From Camellia lanceoleosa (Eukaryota; Streptophyta; Magnoliopsida; Ericales; Theaceae): DNA of 64,000 nucleotides. Each line of letters starts with the position of its first letter. Position 1 is the stretch's first letter. Below are positions 1 to 10,897 of the stretch, in pieces. The DNA lies in contig CM045762.1 in NCBI GenBank assembly GCA_025200525.1, forward strand, positions 189,807,154-189,871,153, in the 5' to 3' direction. Position numbers and translations under genes: made by a program. The notes beneath the pieces were generated by a model. That model ran no database searches and was not told where the DNA came from. It worked only from the letters and a program-made list of their open reading frames with translations.

Positions 1-734
1 AAGATATTTGAAGTATTTCTGTGTACTGACATACAAAAAGTTTTGTTGGTCACATTTACACTTAAAGAAGAAGCTAGAAGATGGTGGATGCTAGTACAAA
101 ATGATAATGAGGGTTTGACATGGGATAGATTTAAAGAACTCTTCTATGAAAAATATTTTCCCCAATGCATCTGAGATAGGAAGGTATCCGAGTTTGAGCA
201 ACTTAAGTAGGGTGATATGACTGTGGCAGAACATGAGAACAAAATTTACTGAACTAGCCTGATATACACCACACATGATAGACACTGACTACAAAAAGGC
301 TAGAAAATTTGAAGGTGGGCTTGATCTAGACGTGTTTGACTGAGTTGGTGTTTTAAAATTGACAAAGTATGTGGACGTTCTTGATAAGGCCTTAATGTCT
401 GAGGCAAACATAACAGCCTTGAAAATATCAAAGTCGTCATCGTCAACTGAATGGGAAAGTAAGAAACAAAAGAAACAAAAAGTTGAATTAACCAGTAATT
501 CGTTGACCTCCGTGAATGAAAAACCTAGGGAGAGAACTTTTGACAATGAAAGTCGGGGAAGTAATATTAACAATGATATATCTATTTGTAAAGAATGTGG
601 AAAACAACATTGGGGCATTTGTCGTCGCCTATCAGGAGCTTGCTTTCGATGTGGACAGAAGAGACATTTGGCTAAATCTTGCCCACAAGACAATTCGAAC
701 AACAATAGGCCGAATACTAGTATCACTGATTCCA
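1..734 (+). pseudogene. Ty3/gypsy gag, 5' fragment (decayed)
   Basis: Capsid/nucleocapsid polyprotein remnant. Frame 1 reads a retrotransposon gag stretch (EEARRWW, then TWDRFKELFYEKYFP), typical of the PF03732 gag core, but has in-frame stops from about position 172. A different frame (359-739) carries the C-terminal part with two zinc knuckles, CKECGKQH..C and CFRCGQKRHLAKSC (CX2CX4HX4C). The element enters from the left edge of the window, so its LTR is not visible. Reading stops at 734 because a solo LTR is inserted there, and the same frame resumes at 5594. Several stops and a frameshift make it non-functional. Confidence 0.85.
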
Positions 735-1072
735 TGTAATAACCCCAATCCGTGATTGGCTTAAAACATATGATTAAGAGTGCTTAATGAGTAATTCAGA
801 TGAACTTCTGAAGTAATTGTATTTGTATTGCATTATTGGTGTTTATATATGTTCATGGTAGGAATATATGTTTGTATTTCTGTTTAGTTTTGCGAATTTA
901 AGGCCTTATCGGCATCCGATCACGAAATTGACTACAGTTATGTGTTATTTGAAATTTTTAGAATTTTATGGTAGGATGAATTAAAATTCGATTCGGAACA
1001 AATTAAATTAGAATAATTAATGTTAATGTGATTAACCTAAGTCAAGTTTAATTAAGCCTCCTTAATTGAACC

Positions 1073-1080
1073 TATATAAG
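1073..1080 (+). promoter_or_regulatory. TATA box of solo LTR 1
   Basis: TATATAAG lies about 340 bp into the LTR, followed by a purine-rich leader (GTGGGAGAGGGAGAGATAG). This is the expected U3/R layout; the assignment rests on motif and position only. Confidence 0.5.
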
Positions 1081-1746
1081 GCTACTTTGACTTCATTAGT
1101 TCATTTAGCACCTTCATTCCCTACTCTTTAAGCACAAAACGTGGGAGAGGGAGAGATAGAAGAAAATTGAGATCAAAAGCTAGGAAATGGGGAATTACAA
1201 GGAATTATTGAAGAATTACAAAGAATTTGGGAGTTTAAGCTTCTACACTTGTGCAATTAAGACCCTAGGTAAGAATTTTTTCCTTAAACTTTGTAATCAA
1301 GACTTTAATACATGAATTCTAGAGAATTAAGCTAAGTTATGCAAGAATTGAACTAATGAATTAGAAATGAGGATTATTCCATGCATGCATGCATAATTCA
1401 TGGATTTTGAGTTTTAATTCCAACAATTTCATACATGCATGAGCTTATCTTTGTTAGACTATGAGAACTCACCATGGTTTTATACACGAACACTTCATTC
1501 GTACATGTTTTCGAAGGTTTAAATTCTTGATAACACATGCATGATATGTATACATATGTTCAAGTTTGGTTTTGAAGAATTCACTCACTTTTGGGCCTTG
1601 ATTTTGTTTATTGAACCTTAATTCATGATGTTTTATAAGTTTTCAAGTGTTTTCTCAAGTTTTTTTGCTCAAAAGACCATGATTTGCAGCTTTGAAATTG
1701 AGTTTCAAACTTGGAAGAGCAATCTGGAAATTCCAGATTCTGTCTC

Positions 1747-2062
1747 TCCGCCCGAGCGACAAATCCTGCGCTCAAGCGACCACTCTGTATTTTGCACCTC
1801 CGCTCGAGCGACCTAAAGTTGGCTTAAGCGTAAATTGCATGCTCCCAGAAGATTCCATGTTTTGCAGATCACTTGAGCGACAAGAGTTGCGGTCTAGCGA
1901 AGACCTCAATCTCATGCTCGAGCGACCGTCGAGCAAGAAAATCAAACAACCAGTACTTTTACAAAGTTTACAGACCGCTCAAGCGAAGTAAGTTGCGTTT
2001 GAGCGACCAAATCACATTTTTGGACCTCCGCTCGAGCAAAGGAAGTTGCGCTCGAGTGAGCC
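1747..2062. repeat. Degenerate CTCGAGCG array in LTR 1
   Basis: About twelve copies of a degenerate 8-10 bp motif around CTCGAGCG (variants CTCAAGCG, CTTGAGCG, CCCGAGCG) recur every 20-40 bp. The core is palindromic, so both strands read alike. Equivalent arrays lie at 4141-4363, 9978-10375 and 57586-57900 in other LTRs. Confidence 0.85.
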
Positions 2063-2461
2063 CCCTGTTTGCAGCAAATTTGGCTAAGTGTTGAACAGCA
2101 CGTTTTGGCATTCTCATTGCATCCTAGGCATTCCTAGGCCAAGATTAAGACATAATAATAAGAATAAAGACTTAGAAACACACTAAGAATGAATTTATTA
2201 GGTTAAGTTATATCCGGGTGTGTGTTTCAAGAATGCATCTGTTATGTTGTGTAGGTCACGCGTCGTAAGCTCATTGAATTATCTGCTTTGTCTGTCTGTC
2301 TGCCTCTGAAGCCAACTGTGAGTAATAACTTATATGTTTAACTTTATTTATTTTGTGTATGATGTAATAAGATCTGTTTTTTGAACTGCTATCTGGAATG
2401 CTATTTGTGAATCATGAATGAATGTCCATTTTTCTGAAATGTATTTGTTACATCCATAGTT

Positions 2462-2590
2462 CATGTGGCCCTCCCCGGGAGGTAATAATACCGTGGCTGA
2501 TATGCACGTGGCCCTCGTCCAGGGGTAACAATACTGAGGCCTATGTTCACGTGGCCGTCGCCTAGAGGTAACAATACCATGGCTACTTGT
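2462..2590. repeat. 43-bp tandem repeat, three copies
   Basis: Three consecutive units start at about 2462, 2505 and 2548, each with CAYGTGGCC followed by GGTAAYAATAC. They lie in the 3' half of LTR 1. Similar short repeat sets occupy the comparable place in the other long LTRs. Confidence 0.85.
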
Positions 2591-3081
2591 GCACAAGATG
2601 TGGACGTATGTGATCGTCGGTACCGACTATGCAAATTTGATATGATATGATATGTTAGCTAAATGGATGTACCACATATAACTGCTATAATCTCTGGTTA
2701 AGTATGTGAAACTGAATTTGTTTCTGATTCGAAATCTGCTATGGGACATCATTCATTAAATTCTTTACTCTATTATTATTCACTGGGCTTTCGCTCACTA
2801 TTTATATTATGTATGTAGGTGACCAGGTACGTGACCAGGCCTAAGTTGCTGCCTGGAGTTTTGGTGCATCAGCCACCCTTTTGTGTTTCCCGAGGAGGTT
2901 ACGGATTAAGTCAAGCCTTGTGACCATGTTTTGTAAACGTTTAAGACTTTGTTTTCTGTTGATATATGAGTAAACTTTTGTTATCTGTATATGGGGCTCT
3001 GTTCCCTTTTTGCTCCATCTATAATGAATGTGACGTAAGACGACTTTATTTTTGACGTCACATATTTGTATATAAAGTTTT

Positions 3082-5435
3082 TGTAACAACCCTCGTCACT
3101 GTTTACCGAATAACCACTGATTACTGTTAAACTAAAACTGATTATGACTGATAATTGAACTGAATAAAGTACTGAACTGACTAACTGAAATTTGAAACTG
3201 AATTGACTGAGTATATCTGTTTAATTGTAATTCTATTTGTTTGGTTATTTGATTATATGTTCGTGTCTTTGTGTTTAAACTGCTAATTGAAGGCCTTATC
3301 GGCGGCCGAATCCGGAACCGACTGATGTTTTAGGATCATTGGAATTTATGTAATTTTATGGTGTAATTATCTAAAAATTGATTAGGTATGATTAAATTAG
3401 ATTAAATATTGGTAAATTGTGCAACTTAGACTTAATTACTATTTCGCCACTTTAGTGGCCCACTACCTAGTCATATATGAGCCTTAGTACATGTAAACAC
3501 AACATTTGATCAGCTCCTTCCTCACCACAACCGGCCATAGAGGGAGAGAAAGTGAGAGAATTGCATTGTCCTTGTTGATTTGCTTAGAACTTGAAGGAAT
3601 TGAAGTATAGATTGCATTATTGAGCTCCTACACTTGAACTACAAGGCTTAAGGTAGAAATTCATCTTCTCATTCGTGTGTTTAAGTTAATTCTTACATGG
3701 TTCATGCTAAATTGAAGAGTTGAGTTTGGTTTTAGTCCTAGCATGTCAAATTGAAGCTCATTCCATGCATGCATGTTTGACTTGTTGAGTTGTGAGTTGA
3801 TTTCATGGTAAACTGTTACATGCATGTTCATATTGTGTCTAGGTCCATGATTTCATCTTGTTTTGGAACAATTGGCTCCTTAGAGCATCAAATTGAAGCT
3901 TTGAAATGGTTTTAATCCATGCATGTTTGCATGTTTTCCATGTTCATGAAATTTGGTTTGAAAATGAGTTGAATTGAACTACCCTTGGGCTCTGATTTTA
4001 CAAATTGATCTTTGAAACATATAATATCATATGTTTACAAGTGTTTTCCAGGTTTTCAGCCTAAGAGGATCGAAAATTATGCATTAAAACTTGGTCTTTG
4101 GCTTGAAGGTGCAATCTGGATTTTCCAGATTTTGCACTGCCGCTCGAGCGGGGAAAGTGGCGCTCGAGCGGAGAATTTGAGCATCCAAGATTTTGCCTTT
4201 GTTTCTGATCGCCGGCGAGTCATGTGTCTCATGCTCGAGCGGGCGTCGAGCGGAGATTTCACCCATCCAATACTTTTATAGTACGCTCGAGTGGGGAAAT
4301 TGACGCTCGAGCGTGTACCTTTGTTGCATGTCCGCTCGAGCGGGAAAACCTGCGCTCGAGCGGAGACCTGTTTTTCTGAAAATCCTGAAACTGTTTTCTG
4401 TGCACATCTTTGCATCCTCATCCCATCCTAGGCATTCTTAAGCCTAGTTTAAGTCATCTTAATGAGGATATGGATGTAGAACACGCCGAGTCAAATTAGG
4501 GATTAAGTTATTATCTTTCCCAACTGTGTAGCTTAGTGTGTGTTCATCCTGTAAACTGTGTAGGGTTAATTTCCGAGGAGATGCTCTAGCTTACCGTAGC
4601 CCAGAACTCTGTGAGTAATAACTGTGTAAAGATATGTTCAAAAATGATTATCTTCTGAACAATTGAACTGCATCGCTTCAATCGACATCGTTAATCAATG
4701 AATGTATGTCCTATATTACGAATCAGACATTGTGACATCCTTAGCACCTACTGCATCTTTATCACATAGAGATCTCTGTCGGTTCCCTTGTTGGAACTAC
4801 TACTATTAACTGATTGATGGCCATCATTTACTGTTCGGTCTTTTAAGACCCTCACATCGCATCTTGCTATGCTAATGGATGTATCACATATGACTGAATG
4901 ACTGATATACTGAATCAATGAACTGTTTTCATTACTGTAAGGACATTCATTCTTAACCCCTTTACGCATTGTGTTATTCACTGGGCTTTAGCTCACTGCT
5001 CATAGATATATGTAGGTGTACAGGCACCAGACCGTGGCTAGAAGCGTCAGGGTAAACTCCAGTTTTGTCAAGCCAACCTATGTGCCTCACTGCGAGGTTC
5101 CGAGCCTATCATGCTAAGGCTATGGGGTGTTTTAGTTTCCCCCTTCTGTTCTATTTTGTAATCTGTATAGATTGTACTGTACTATTTAATAGGGATTTGG
5201 TCCCGGTTCTGTATGATTGTAAATATTGTGCATACCGTTCTGTATTGTATATATATATATATGTATGAAAAATCTTTTTGGCATCTGATCGTCACTCATT
5301 GGACCTTTATTTATCAGTATTGGCTTCCACCAGCCCCTCAGATTGCTTTTATCAGACATCAAGGTGCCTTTGGTAATCTCGGACATCGGTAGTTACTGAT
5401 GCTAAACTTCGAGGGGCTTGGTTTGGGTCGTGATA
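3082..5435 (+). mobile_element. Solo LTR 2 nested in LTR 1
   Basis: Starts TGTAACAACC and ends GGGTCGTGATA. The flanking pentamers are GTTTT (3077-3081) and GCTTT (5436-5440), a TSD with one mismatch. It resembles LTR 1 in layout: a shared GGCCTTATCGGC block near the start (about 3291), a CTCGAG array, a CACTGGGCTTT.GCTCAC motif near 4979, and the common 3' end. It has no coding capacity. This is the third nesting level: gag, then LTR 1, then LTR 2. Confidence 0.8.
4141..4363. repeat. CTCGAGCG array in LTR 2
   Basis: About seven GCTCGAGCGG-type units, cleaner than in LTR 1. Each is followed by a G/A-rich tail, with spacing of roughly 20-40 bp. Confidence 0.88.
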
Positions 5436-5593
5436 GCTTTTAAATTTATGTCCCATATCGTCAACCTGACTCTATGGACAATGTGTTTTATATATTTGCT
5501 GCCGCAGCCCTAATTATATGTTATTTTGTTCAGGGGCCTTTGGTAATCCAAGAATTACTGGTCGGTTAGGCGGGTTTGGGTAGTGACATTCCA

Positions 5594-5745
5594 CTTCGAT
5601 ACCAAGAACAAAAGCGATTTCTATTCCCGATGGGAGCAATCTTAGGCAGGGAAGGGTTTACACCCTAGTTTCAGAAAATGCCCGGAACACTGAAACGACT
5701 GACGCAGGTACTATTTTGATTATGTGAAAATCGATTTAGGAATTC
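5594..5745 (+). pseudogene. Ty3/gypsy gag, 3' continuation
   Basis: Joining position 734 to 5594, with one TSD copy kept, continues the zinc-knuckle reading frame. The next about 45 codons are open and end in a gag tail of the kind found just before the protease (QGRVYTLVSENA, then AGTI). This proves that the flanks of LTR 1 are one gene. Protease and later domains are not found after it. Confidence 0.75.
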
Positions 5746-6434
5746 ATATAACTTTTGGCATGAGATGAATTGTTAATATGTTGACTGAACCACCTGAATT
5801 CTTAGAATCATGAACCTATGCTTCATGCCCTAATTTTTACTAGTGTGTAAAATGTTGTTAGAACTGATGGGATAGAACTCTAATTATTGAACATTTTTGA
5901 AACTCTACGGATTTGACAAATTACCTATGCTATGGAGAATGTTTGGACTTGTATATATATGCATACATTTGCTTGGAATGTTAATTGATTCGAACTTGAC
6001 ACACTGTTTTGTACCTACTGTATCATGAAATCATTACCTTAATTATTGAATCTGGGGAGATTGTTTTCTGTTCATCCTATTGTGAATTCGTATTGGGAGT
6101 CTTATTAAATTCTAGACATGCACATATGTGACTATACATTTGCTTGGAGACTGTGTACTATGAATGTTAAAAACTAACTAGGCTGTTTGGCTAGACTAGT
6201 GAACCTATGCTTTCGTGACTGTATGACTGATTTAGGAACTATTATAATGACTATGATACATACCCTTAATATGAACAATTGCATGCCTATGCACCTACGT
6301 ATGAACTTTTTTGAAGAATGTCACATTGTATATGACCTGAAACACTTTGATATGAACTATTATGATACATGACTCTGATGTGATTTTTAGAATTGATGAA
6401 CTTAGAACAGCTGTGGAACTATCGACAAAGTACC
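5746..6434. other. Non-coding spacer, no recognisable feature
   Basis: About 690 bp of AT-rich sequence. I see no gene, TIR or repeat. It is probably decayed retrotransposon sequence between two elements of opposite orientation. Confidence 0.5.
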
Positions 6435-8356
6435 TAAGCAAACAGAATGCAACCTACAGAACCAAATGTACCCTATTTCATATGGCCCAATATATCTTGG
6501 GACCAGCTTCCCTTTCACACCAAAATGAGTTTGCCCTTTCATTGGAGTCACTTTGATAAACATGTGATCCCCGACTTCATAATCTCCATACCGATACTTG
6601 AATGATAACTATTGTTGTATACAAACTCAACCAAAGGTAGATAAGTCTCCCAATTCTCTTGGAAATCTAATACACACATTCTGAGCATATCTTCCAGGGT
6701 TTTGATAGTTCATTCTGATTGGCCATCTGTTTGTGGGTGATAAGCACTACTCAGTCTTAACTCAGTTCCCAAAGCTTGCTGTAGACTCTGCCAGAATCGT
6801 GAAGTGAACTTAGGATCTCTATCAGACACAACAGATACTGGCACACTATGCAATCTCACTATCTCATTCACATAGATGTTAGCCAATTTATCCGCATTGT
6901 ACAAAGATTTGGCAGGAAAAAAGTGGGCAGATTTAGTTAAACGATCAATAATGACCCAAATAAAATCCATGCTTCGAGAAGAGGAAGGGAATCCCACAAT
7001 TAATTTTACGATGATATGCTCCCATTTCCATTCCGGTATTGGCAGCAGCTATAGCAACCTTACAGGTTGTTGATGCTCGGCTTTAATATTTTGGCAATGC
7101 AAACATCTACCCACAAAATCAACAATGCTTTTCTTCATTCTAGACCACTAGAAATTTTGTTTCAAATCCTTGTACATTTTCGTGTTTCCTGGGTGCATAG
7201 CAAACTTTGAGTTGTTAGCTTCAATCATAACACGTTTTTTCAAATCAAGCACAATTCGGTACACAAAGTCTATTTTGAAATTTCAACACATTATCATCAT
7301 ACACAAATCCCGGCCTCGGTTTTTGAGTCAAGGTCTTCAACAATCTTCTTCAAAAACTCATCGTCAAGCTGTTTCTCTTTAATTTCGTTAATGATTCCGG
7401 GTTAAGCAAAAATGACGACTAAGATCCCGCCATGTTCACGCAATACAATTTCAATCTCATTATTCTCTAAGTCACATAATAACTCTTTCTGACCGGTGAG
7501 TAAACATGACAAATTTTCGATTAATTTTCTGCTCAATGCATCTGCAACGATATTGGCTTTCCCCGGATGATACAGAATCTGCAAATCATAATCTTTTATC
7601 AATTCCAGCCATCTCCTCTGTCTCATGTTCAATTCCTTTTAGGTAAAGAAATATTTCAAGCTTTTGTGATCAGTGTACACTTCACAAGTCACTCCATACA
7701 GGTAATGGTGCCCAATTTTTAAAGCAAAAATCATAACTGCAAGTTCAAGGTTGTGGGTCGGATAGTTCTATTCATGAGGTCGAAGTTGTCACGAGGCATA
7801 AGCAATCACCTTATCATTTTGCATTAGTACACATCCTAAACCTTTATATAAAGCATCACTGTAAATTTGAAACATCAATAACATTAGGCAAAGTCAAAAT
7901 TGATGTAGTTACTGACCTGGTTTTCAATTCCTGAAAGGCGAATTCTCTTCAATCATTCAAATCAAACGACACATTTTTCTGTGTCAACCGTGTCAATGGC
8001 ATGGGAAGTTTGGAAAAGTCTTTCACAAATCTTCTATAATAGCCAACAAGCCCCAGAAAACTTCTAATTTTAGACACATTCGTCGGTCTTGGCCAGTCTA
8101 CAATAGCTTCAATCTTTTGTGGGTCGACTGCTATGTCATTCTTACTGATCACATGGCCCAGAAAAGTCACATAATCAAGCCAGAATTCACATTTGGAAAA
8201 ATTTGCATAAAGTTTCCTTTCTCTTAGGGTCTGTAGCACAATTCTCAAATGATCTTCATGTTCTACCCTACTTTTGGAATAAATCAAAATATCATCAATA
8301 AACACAACAACAAACTCATCAAGAAATTGTTTGAACACCTTATTCATTAGGTCCAT
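6435..8356 (-). pseudogene. Ty3/gypsy pol remnant: RT, RNase H, integrase
   Basis: Read on the minus strand from 8356 downward. The C-terminal half of reverse transcriptase comes first, with the FIDDILIYS active-site block and FLGHVIS, then [11 protein letters not shown] (8356-7949). RNase H follows (about 7930-7640, then LILYHPG-like and VADALSR near 7550). Then come a decayed integrase zinc-binding region (about 7200-7000) and the integrase core (DRLTKSAHF, SDRDPKF, AYHPQTDGQSE; 6997-6710). A last piece (about 6600-6440) matches the end of pol ([14 protein letters not shown]), but roughly 90 residues before it are deleted. Stops and frameshifts are frequent. The RT is cut at 8356 by a MITE, and its upstream half is absent. 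Confidence 0.88.
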
Positions 8357-8433
8357 AAAAGGGTTTGGCTTTGGTACAGTCCAAGATTAGACGGGATCGT
8401 GCTGTTGGGCCCGTGGGGGCCCACTACGGGTCC

Positions 8434-10554
8434 TGTAACGCCCTCAAAATAATAACATTAGACCCAACAATAAAGACATGTATTGATATATAAAAGTTCC
8501 ACATCCTTCTATTCATCACAGTTTCATTACAAAAAGTATTACATGTTAACAACAAAAGCAAATGCCCTAAGGGCTTACAGCTTTCCAAGTTAACACTTGG
8601 TTACAAAAAGAGAGCACTAGCTCAATTACACTTTAAGCCCTTGGCTTGAATTTACATGTAATACATCAAAAGAAGATAGACAACAAAAAGTCTGTCAGCC
8701 TCAAGCCTCCCAAGCTATGTCCTTGGAGGTGGCATGCTACCTGTACCTGAAAATGATGTTCCCATATAGGGTGAGCCACAGCCCAGTAGAAATATACTAA
8801 ACCAATTATGAATAATGACTAAAAGATCAACAGTTATAATCTATGGCTCAGAACCTGGACAAAACAACTCATATGAGATGATAACTCATATTAACTACTT
8901 TCAATTTTATCATAGATAAACGTATTAGTTATCTCATTACTTCCACTGATAAGCATACTAGCTATATCACACTCCCAAGACAAGCATATGAGCTCTGTCA
9001 ACACATTTCTAGATAAGCATATGAGCTCTATCTACGGAGTCCATCCCCTATCTTCTCCCAAACAACATCCGGTTTAGAGGTCCATCCCCTATCTTCCCCT
9101 AAACCGTGGAGTACATCCCCTATCTTCTCCAACACAACACAATGCATATAAACAATTATTATACACATCACAAATCAATACATAAAGTTAATGTATTCTT
9201 TCAACTGTCATACTCAATGACACATTCCAATGATTGGTTTTAGTTTACCTAATCATCATGCATTGTCTACAACAATCAAGACTATCCTCCACCGATAGCC
9301 CAAAGCAGATATTTCTAAACAGAAAATAAATGCACAAAATGGATATTAAATCAACATTTCAATTAAGTGAGTGATAATTAATCCAACAACACCCTTTATT
9401 CCCATATATCTCCAATCTCAGCATTTCCACTTTAATTCCTCATTTCTCATAATTAATTAACCCAATTAATTAATCAATGTAATTAGGGCATTTTCCATAA
9501 TTAACATTACAACCCTTAGGTTTCGTTTTCTATCATTATTTCAACATTAAACCCATGTTTCTACACCAAACATGACTCTAGGTTCATTATAAATAAAACC
9601 CCAACTTTTGTAAAATTACACAAAGGCCCAAAGCTTTTCTCAAAATTACACAACAACTTCCAACACATCAAAATGCTAAAATTTAAAGACAAAATCCATA
9701 AAGAGGAGTAGGATATCCCTACCTCAAAGTTTGAGCTCAAATGGAGATGAAGACCCAACACCCAACTTGCTCCAAAACCAAATATTTTCAGATTAAATCG
9801 AAGCCCAAGTCACCCTCTATCTTTTTAACAAAGCACTTAGGGTAGATTCACACTCTAGGGAGATGATTTCTTAGAGAGAAGACAAGTCTAGAGAGAGAGG
9901 CTCTCAAATTTAGGGTTTGAAGATATAAAAGTTTAAAAAAGTGAAGTTTGATTCGGTTGCTGCGAACTCATATAAACAGGCTCGCTCGAGCGAAGACTTG
10001 GTCGCTCGAGCGACCAGACACAGAAAACCCTAGCTCGAGCCAAGAAAGTCTCGCTCGAGCCAACAACCCAGAAGCTCGCTCGAGCGAAGAAAAGCTCGCT
10101 CGAGCCAAGAACTCGAACCTTCAGGTCTGCAACTAGATGCACGCTCAAGCGACAAACTGCTCGCTCGAGCGAAGAAAAGCTCGCTCGAGCCAAGAAATGC
10201 AACCTTCAGGTCTGGACCCAGACGCAATCGATCGCTCGAGCTAAGCCATACCGGCTCGAGCCACCAGACACAAAAAACTACTCTCGCTCGAGCGACCAAA
10301 TCCTCGCTCGAGCGAATAACCAAAAACAGAAGCTCGCTCGAGCGAAGAACAGCTCGCTCGAGCGAAGACCCAAAATTCTGTGCAGCAACACTTGGCTCCC
10401 AAGCACAACCAACCTGTAACAAACCTGCCCAACACATCCTATAACTCAAATACAATGCAGAAAAGGATGTAAACAAGACAATACCCAACTACTAACATCC
10501 ACGGACACATGTCCGGATTACTGTACAATAAGGGGTAAACCAGGGATCGCTATA
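8434..10554 (-). mobile_element. Solo LTR, TATAG...TTACA family, with TSD
   Basis: On the minus strand it begins TATAGCGATCCC and ends GGGCGTTACA. The flanking repeat GGTCC (8429-8433 and 10555-10559) defines the ends exactly. It is 2121 bp long and matches the 3' LTR at 57395-59634 throughout, including the array and the GTGAGCCACAGCCCAGTA block near 8770. No internal region is present, so it is a solo LTR. The terminal dinucleotides are TA...CA rather than TG...CA. Confidence 0.9.
9978..10375. repeat. CTCGAG palindrome array (14 exact cores)
   Basis: I count fourteen exact CTCGAG hexamers plus one CTCAAG variant in about 390 bp. They occur mostly as GCTCGAGCGA or GCTCGAGCCA followed by AGAA or CCAG. 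Small ORFs through this array (Leu-Glu-Arg-Ala, Arg-Ser-Ser-Glu repeats) are artefacts of the repeat. Confidence 0.92.
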
Positions 10555-10897
10555 GGTCCCGATTTGATAATCTGAACCGTTCAATGTTTAGAACTCATTA
10601 AGTACTATATGCCTATAAAAAATCACGTTGATCTGATATCAATAGCTATGTGAACAAAATAGTTTTTTATCAACCATTAATTTGTTTACCGTCTATTTTT
10701 TTTTTTTTAATACAAAACTATTTGATCACATAGCTTTCGATATCAGATCAACGTGATTTTTTATAGGCATATAGTACTCGACGAGTTCTGCATATTTGAA
10801 CGGTTCAGATTATCAAAACGGGACCCACGGTAGGCCCCCACAAGCCCAACAGCACGATCCAATCCGATCTTGGACTGGACCAAAGCCAAACCCTTTT

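Larger units (their letters stand above)
735..5588 (+). mobile_element. Solo LTR 1 (gypsy), inserted in gag, itself split
   Basis: Starts TGTAATAACC at 735 and ends GTAGTGACA at 5588. It is flanked by the 5-bp direct repeat TTCCA (730-734 and 5589-5593), which marks an insertion. No internal retroviral region is present, so this is a solo LTR left by recombination. A second LTR at 3082-5435 interrupts it; the LTR proper is 735-3081 plus 5436-5588, about 2.5 kb. Its last 60 bases (CCTTTGGTAATC, ATTACTGG, GGTTTGGGT) match the ends of the LTRs at 5435, 39379 and (reversed) 22669, placing all four in one superfamily. Long LTRs of this size suggest a chromovirus of the Tekay/Del type, which is an inference. 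Confidence 0.85.
8357..10897. mobile_element. Foldback MITE split by a solo LTR
   Basis: The outer arms 8357-8433 and 10821-10897 are inverted copies, both with AAAGGGTTTGGCTTTGG at the tip. The inner arms 10560-10665 and about 10715-10820 are also inverted copies (AAAAAATCACGTTGATC and its complement). Without the LTR at 8434-10554 the element is about 415 bp, with arms near 185 bp around a short T-rich loop. TA lies outside each end, compatible with a 2-bp target duplication. The pol sequence left of it does not resume on the right, so the right flank has been rearranged. Confidence 0.75.
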
